From the NCBI RefSeq assembly GCF_002234405.1, contig NZ_NMQT01000132.1, forward strand, positions 1 through 34,446: DNA of 34,446 nucleotides, read 5' to 3'. Of this stretch, positions 32,084 through 34,446 are shown one piece after another. This DNA comes from Amycolatopsis thailandensis (lineage in GTDB: Bacteria; Actinomycetota; Actinomycetes; Mycobacteriales; Pseudonocardiaceae). The translations under genes were made by a program, and so were the position numbers. The notes under the pieces are model-generated. The model saw only the letters and a program-made list of their open reading frames with translations, was not told where the DNA came from and did no database searches. Positions within the stretch are counted from its first letter, which is position 1; the number at the start of each line of letters is the position of its first letter.

Positions 32084-33154
32084 TCAGCCGGCGTGGGCGG
32101 CGAGCCGCTCTTCGCGGTCCGCGGTGATGAGCGCGTTCAGCACGCCGTCGAGGTCGCCGTCGAGGACCTGGTCCAGGTTGTAGGCCTTGTAGTTCACCCG
32201 GTGGTCGGCGATGCGGTTCTCGGCGAAGTTGTAGGTGCGGACCCGCTCGGAGCGGTCGACGGTGCGAACCTGTGAGCGGCGCGCGTCCGACGCCTTCGCG
32301 GCGGCCTCCTCCTCGGCGATCGCCTGGAGACGGGCCTGGAGCACCTGCAAAGCGCGGGCACGGTTCTGGATCTGCGACTTCTCGTTCTGACACGAGACGA
32401 CCACCCCGGTCGGCAAGTGCGTGATGCGCACGGCCGAGTCGGTCGTGTTCACGCTCTGGCCACCGGGGCCGGACGAGCGGTAGACGTCGATGCGCAGGTC
32501 GTTCGGGTCGATCTCGACCTCGACGTCCTCGGGTTCGGGGTAGATGAGCACCCCGGACGCGGAGGTGTGGATGCGGCCCTGCGACTCGGTGGCGGGCACG
32601 CGCTGCACGCGGTGCACCCCGCCCTCGAACTTCAGCCGCGCCCAGACGCCGTCGACGTCGGCCGAACGGCTCTTGATGGAGACGGTGACGTCCTTGAAGC
32701 CACCGAGGTCCGAGTCGACGGAGTCGAGGACCTCGGCCTTCCAGCCGTGACGCTCGGCATAGCGCAGGTACATGCGCAGCAGGTCGCCGGCGAACAGCGC
32801 CGACTCCTCGCCGCCTTCACCCGATTTGATCTCCATGACCACGTCGGAGCCGTCGTACGGGTCGCGCGGCAGGAGCAGTTCGGTGAGCTTGGCCTCGAGC
32901 ACGGGGATCTTGGCGGAGATCTCCTCCGCCTCGGCCGCGAAGGCCGCGTCTTCCGCCGCCAGTTCCTTCGCCGTCTCGAGGTCGTCTCGGGCGGTGTCGA
33001 GCTCCCGGACCGTCTTGACGACCGGGCTCAGCTCCGCGTAGCGACGGCCGAGCTTACGAGCGCGCGCCTGGTCGGCGTGCACGGACGGGTCGGCCAGCTG
33101 CTCTTCCAGCTGGGCGTGCTCTTCGAGCAGACCCTTGAGCGAACTCGAATCCAC
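32084..33154 (-). CDS. prfA: Peptide chain release factor 1
   Basis: This is a class I release factor that recognises UAA and UAG and triggers peptide release. It has 356 aa from GTG 33154. The next GTG upstream (33157) is also possible. The PAT stop-codon recognition tripeptide is at 187-189 (VPATESQGR) and identifies RF1 rather than RF2. GGQ is at 231-233 and is the target of PrmC. Purine-rich sequence AAAGGTGGAG precedes the starts. An N-terminal extension to 33199 is open but not homologous. It follows rpmE on the same strand, separated by a strong terminator. Confidence 0.96.
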   Translation of the reverse strand: MDSSSLKGLLEEHAQLEEQLADPSVHADQARARKLGRRYAELSPVVKTVRELDTARDDLETAKELAAEDAAFAAEAEEISAKIPVLEAKLTELLLPRDPYDGSDVVMEIKSGEGGEESALFAGDLLRMYLRYAERHGWKAEVLDSVDSDLGGFKDVTVSIKSRSADVDGVWARLKFEGGVHRVQRVPATESQGRIHTSASGVLIYPEPEDVEVEIDPNDLRIDVYRSSGPGGQSVNTTDSAVRITHLPTGVVVSCQNEKSQIQNRARALQVLQARLQAIAEEEAAAKASDARRSQVRTVDRSERVRTYNFAENRIADHRVNYKAYNLDQVLDGDLDGVLNALITADREERLAAHAG

Positions 33155-33204
33155 CACTCCACCTTTCGAGGGCCCGGGAAAACCAAGGCTGCGACACAAC
33201 GAAA

Positions 33205-33238
33205 ACGGCGCCTACCCGGACATGCGGGTAGGCGCCGT
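33205..33238 (-). terminator. Intrinsic terminator between rpmE and prfA
   Basis: A perfect 14-bp stem (33205-33218 with 33225-33238) and a 6-nt loop lie 8 nt after the rpmE stop. On the minus strand the stem runs into TTTTCGTT, the only clear U-tract hairpin in the window. It should limit read-through from rpmE into prfA. Confidence 0.8.
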
Positions 33239-33246
33239 CGTTCAAG

Positions 33247-33474
33247 CTACTTGGCGTCTTCGGCCTTCTTGCGCTTGCCGTAGCGAGCCTCGAAGCGCGC
33301 GACGCGGCCGCCGGTGTCCATGAGCTTCTGCTTGCCGGTGTAGAACGGGTGGCAGTTCGAGCAGATCTCGACGTGGAGGTTGCCGGAGGTCTTGGTGCTG
33401 CGCGTGGTGAATTCGTTGCCACAGTCACAGTTGACGTGCGTGACGACGTACTCGGGATGAATACCGCTCTTCAT
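33247..33474 (-). CDS. rpmE: 50S ribosomal protein L31, zinc-binding type
   Basis: This is a small ribosomal protein of 75 aa that bridges the subunits. Cys16 and Cys18 (NCDCG) with Cys38 and Cys41 (ICSNCHPFYTG) form the zinc ribbon, so this is the zinc-containing version, the form usually displaced under zinc starvation by a Cys-free paralogue. ATG 33474 has a good ribosome binding site (GAGAGGA). The upstream frame to 33612 has no homology. The leader contains a small CCCC/GGGG hairpin. Confidence 0.96.
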   Translation of the reverse strand: MKSGIHPEYVVTHVNCDCGNEFTTRSTKTSGNLHVEICSNCHPFYTGKQKLMDTGGRVARFEARYGKRKKAEDAK

Positions 33475-33543
33475 GGTGTCCTCTCTCGTTGGCCCCGGGT
33501 CCCCGTTCGGGGTGAACCGGTGCCGGACTTCAGCGGATGATTT

Positions 33544-33560
33544 TGCCAGATGTGCTGGCA
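33544..33560. promoter_or_regulatory. Palindrome in the rpmE upstream region
   Basis: TGCCAG-ATGTG-CTGGCA (33544-33549 and 33555-33560) is a perfect dyad about 70 nt before rpmE. On the minus strand it falls between TTGACG and CAAAAT, 19 nt apart, which could be -35 and -10 elements. The spacing is long for a standard promoter, which would fit a regulator that acts on the spacer. Confidence 0.35.
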
Positions 33561-33663
33561 GTGGCGTCAACGCACCCCTCCCCCGGCATATTCCAGCACG
33601 TTGAGTCATCAACTATCGACGCCCGGTTGTACGAAATTTGTACTTGATCACGAGACCGTCTCC

Positions 33664-33690
33664 CCTGTTGGTAATTCCTCAACAGGAGGT
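33664..33690 (+). promoter_or_regulatory. Leader hairpin overlapping the ribosome binding site of the CHAP-like gene
   Basis: CCTGTTG (33664-33670) pairs perfectly with CAACAGG (33680-33686). The second arm includes the first bases of the strong ribosome binding site AGGAGGT (33684-33690). Folding would partly mask translation initiation. Upstream, TTGTAC occurs twice, 11 bp apart (33627 and 33638), a further possible protein site. Confidence 0.4.
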
Positions 33691-33697
33691 ACTGATC

Positions 33698-34243
33698 ATG
33701 CGCACCATCCTGGCCAAGGTGGCGAAGCCGGCGTCCGTCGCCGCGCTGGCCATCGCGGCCCTCGCCGTGGCTCCGGTCGCCGGGGCCGCTCCGGCCGCCC
33801 CCGAAGCGGGCGCCACCATCACCGCCGCCGACATCAACCCGGCCGCGGGAACGTTCACCACCGTGCCCGAAGGCGACCTGAGCATCCAGGGCGCCGCTGA
33901 CGGCACTCCCGCCGGCGCCGTCCAGTGGTTCAAGAACAAGGCGGGCTCCACCGCGTACCAGGGCCTCTGCGAAAAGGCCGTCGAGAACGCGTACGGCACC
34001 ACCGGCGTCTGGGCCTCGGCCAACGCGCACTGGAACGGCGCGAGCCCGAAGCACACGACCGGGACCCCGCCGAAGGGCTCCTTCGTGTACTGGAACATCA
34101 GCCAGTGGGGCCACGTGGGCATCGCCGACGGCTCCGGCGGGATCTACGCCTCCAGCATCGGCGGCAAGATCGGCCACGCTTCGAGCGTGAACTACTTCAA
34201 CAACTACCGCGGCTGGACCCCCGCGGCTGTTCCGCACCGCTGA
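33698..34243 (+). CDS. Secreted CHAP/NlpC-like protein
   Basis: This is an exported protein of 181 aa. A signal peptide covers about residues 1-30 (basic start, Ala-rich core, cleavage near AGA-AP). The rest resembles a compact cysteine amidase/peptidase fold: candidate nucleophile Cys91 in GLCEKAVENAYG and candidate His139 in WGHVGIADG, with SFVYW before it. This is the pattern of CHAP or NlpC-type wall hydrolases, but no defined domain match could be checked. The ATG at 33698 follows AGGAGGT with 7 nt spacing, the strongest ribosome binding site in the window, so high expression is likely. Confidence 0.7.
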   Translation: MRTILAKVAKPASVAALAIAALAVAPVAGAAPAAPEAGATITAADINPAAGTFTTVPEGDLSIQGAADGTPAGAVQWFKNKAGSTAYQGLCEKAVENAYGTTGVWASANAHWNGASPKHTTGTPPKGSFVYWNISQWGHVGIADGSGGIYASSIGGKIGHASSVNYFNNYRGWTPAAVPHR

Positions 34244-34262
34244 TCCCAGGTCCCGGGGGTGG

Positions 34263-34283
34263 GCGACGGCGGGGAGCCGTCGC
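34263..34283 (+). terminator. GC-rich hairpin after the CHAP-like gene
   Basis: A perfect 8-bp stem, GCGACGGC/GCCGTCGC with a 5-nt loop, lies 19 nt after the stop codon. It overlaps the first bases of the inverted repeat at 34281, so the two structures would compete. Confidence 0.5.
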
Positions 34284-34350
34284 GTGAAGGCCCCCTTCCC
34301 TTCGCCATGGTTCTTTGAGTGACCGGCCGGGGGAAGGGGGCCTTCACGCG
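34281..34350. repeat. Inverted repeat downstream of the CHAP-like gene
   Basis: Perfect 20-bp arms (34281-34300 and 34331-34350) enclose an unusually long 30-nt loop. The arm contains GTGAAGGCCCCCTTC, the core shared with the repeats at 6683 and 9028. It begins 37 nt after the stop codon. Confidence 0.9.
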
Positions 34351-34392
34351 CTTCCGGGCTTGGACGGGTGCGCGAGTCGGACCGGAGCGGAG

Positions 34393-34439
34393 GTTGTGAA
34401 AGCCACTTTCGCAACGTTCAGCGTTGCGAAAGTGGCTTT
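34393..34439. repeat. Inverted repeat at the right edge
   Basis: Perfect 18-bp arms (34399-34416 and 34422-34439) surround a 5-nt loop; the left flank continues the family sequence for 6 more bases, but the right flank does not. It belongs to the same type as the repeat at 21008 (GTTGTGAAAGCCAC...). The left arm is itself a near-palindrome. No gene is seen between it and the window end. Confidence 0.88.
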
Positions 34440-34446
34440 AGATCGG

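Noticed and set aside
33475..33697. c-di-AMP (ydaO-type) riboswitch before the CHAP-like gene
   Set aside because: The leader after any plausible promoter is too short, and the conserved core is not recognised; only a small hairpin is present.
6683..34439. Inverted repeats as ends of insertion sequences
   Set aside because: No transposase frame lies between any pair and each element is compact. A non-autonomous element mobilised from elsewhere remains possible but cannot be shown.

Overview
The window is a high-GC actinobacterial chromosome segment, most likely from the Pseudonocardiaceae and probably Amycolatopsis-like. This is inferred from codon use, frequent GTG starts, a housekeeping gene order shared with Mycobacterium, and long palindromic intergenic repeats that I associate with Amycolatopsis from memory. 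No database search was possible. I see no rRNA, tRNA, insertion sequence, phage gene or CRISPR array.

Layout from left to right. Positions 7-3037 (minus strand) hold a complete polar amino-acid-type ABC importer that best matches the ectoine/hydroxyectoine system EhuBCDA. Positions 3155-6663 hold a MeaA-type ethylmalonyl-CoA mutase, a small PH-domain membrane protein and a LysE/RhtB exporter. From 6756 to 33474 runs a conserved block whose order I recall from M. tuberculosis (rpmE, prfA, prmC, sua5, wecA/rfe, an AtpI-like gene, atpBEFHAGDC, a DUF2550 gene, and divergent pduO and murA). Here three insertions interrupt it: (i) a divergent EPSP synthase (aroA) plus a 50-codon ORF between the DUF2550 gene and pduO; (ii) a secreted M6-family metalloprotease between sua5 and prmC; (iii) about 8 kb between prmC and prfA carrying an HD-domain hydrolase, a PIG-V-like mannosyltransferase, a GtrB/GtrA-type pair, two polytopic GT-C-like proteins and an unknown soluble protein. 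The right edge has a small secreted CHAP/NlpC-like protein.

How the genes work together. The atp operon makes F1Fo ATP synthase. pduO would supply adenosylcobalamin, the cofactor of the mutase. wecA, murA and the inserted glycosyltransferases point to envelope glycan synthesis on polyprenyl-phosphate carriers. rpmE, prfA, prmC and sua5 serve translation: PrmC methylates the GGQ motif of the PrfA release factor, and Sua5 acts in tRNA modification.

The most unusual content is non-coding. Eight long inverted repeats (16-30 bp arms, most of them perfect) sit in intergenic spaces. In several of them each arm is itself a smaller palindrome, so an element could fold either as one long hairpin or as two adjacent ones. 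There is also an exact 21-bp-period tandem repeat built on the palindrome CACGCGTG upstream of aroA, a 23-nt element found directly after the stop codons of both prmC and aroA, an RNA-strand-specific hairpin between atpD and atpC, and several operator-like dyads. The two enolpyruvyl transferases, MurA and AroA, both carry residues expected to lower sensitivity to their classical inhibitors.
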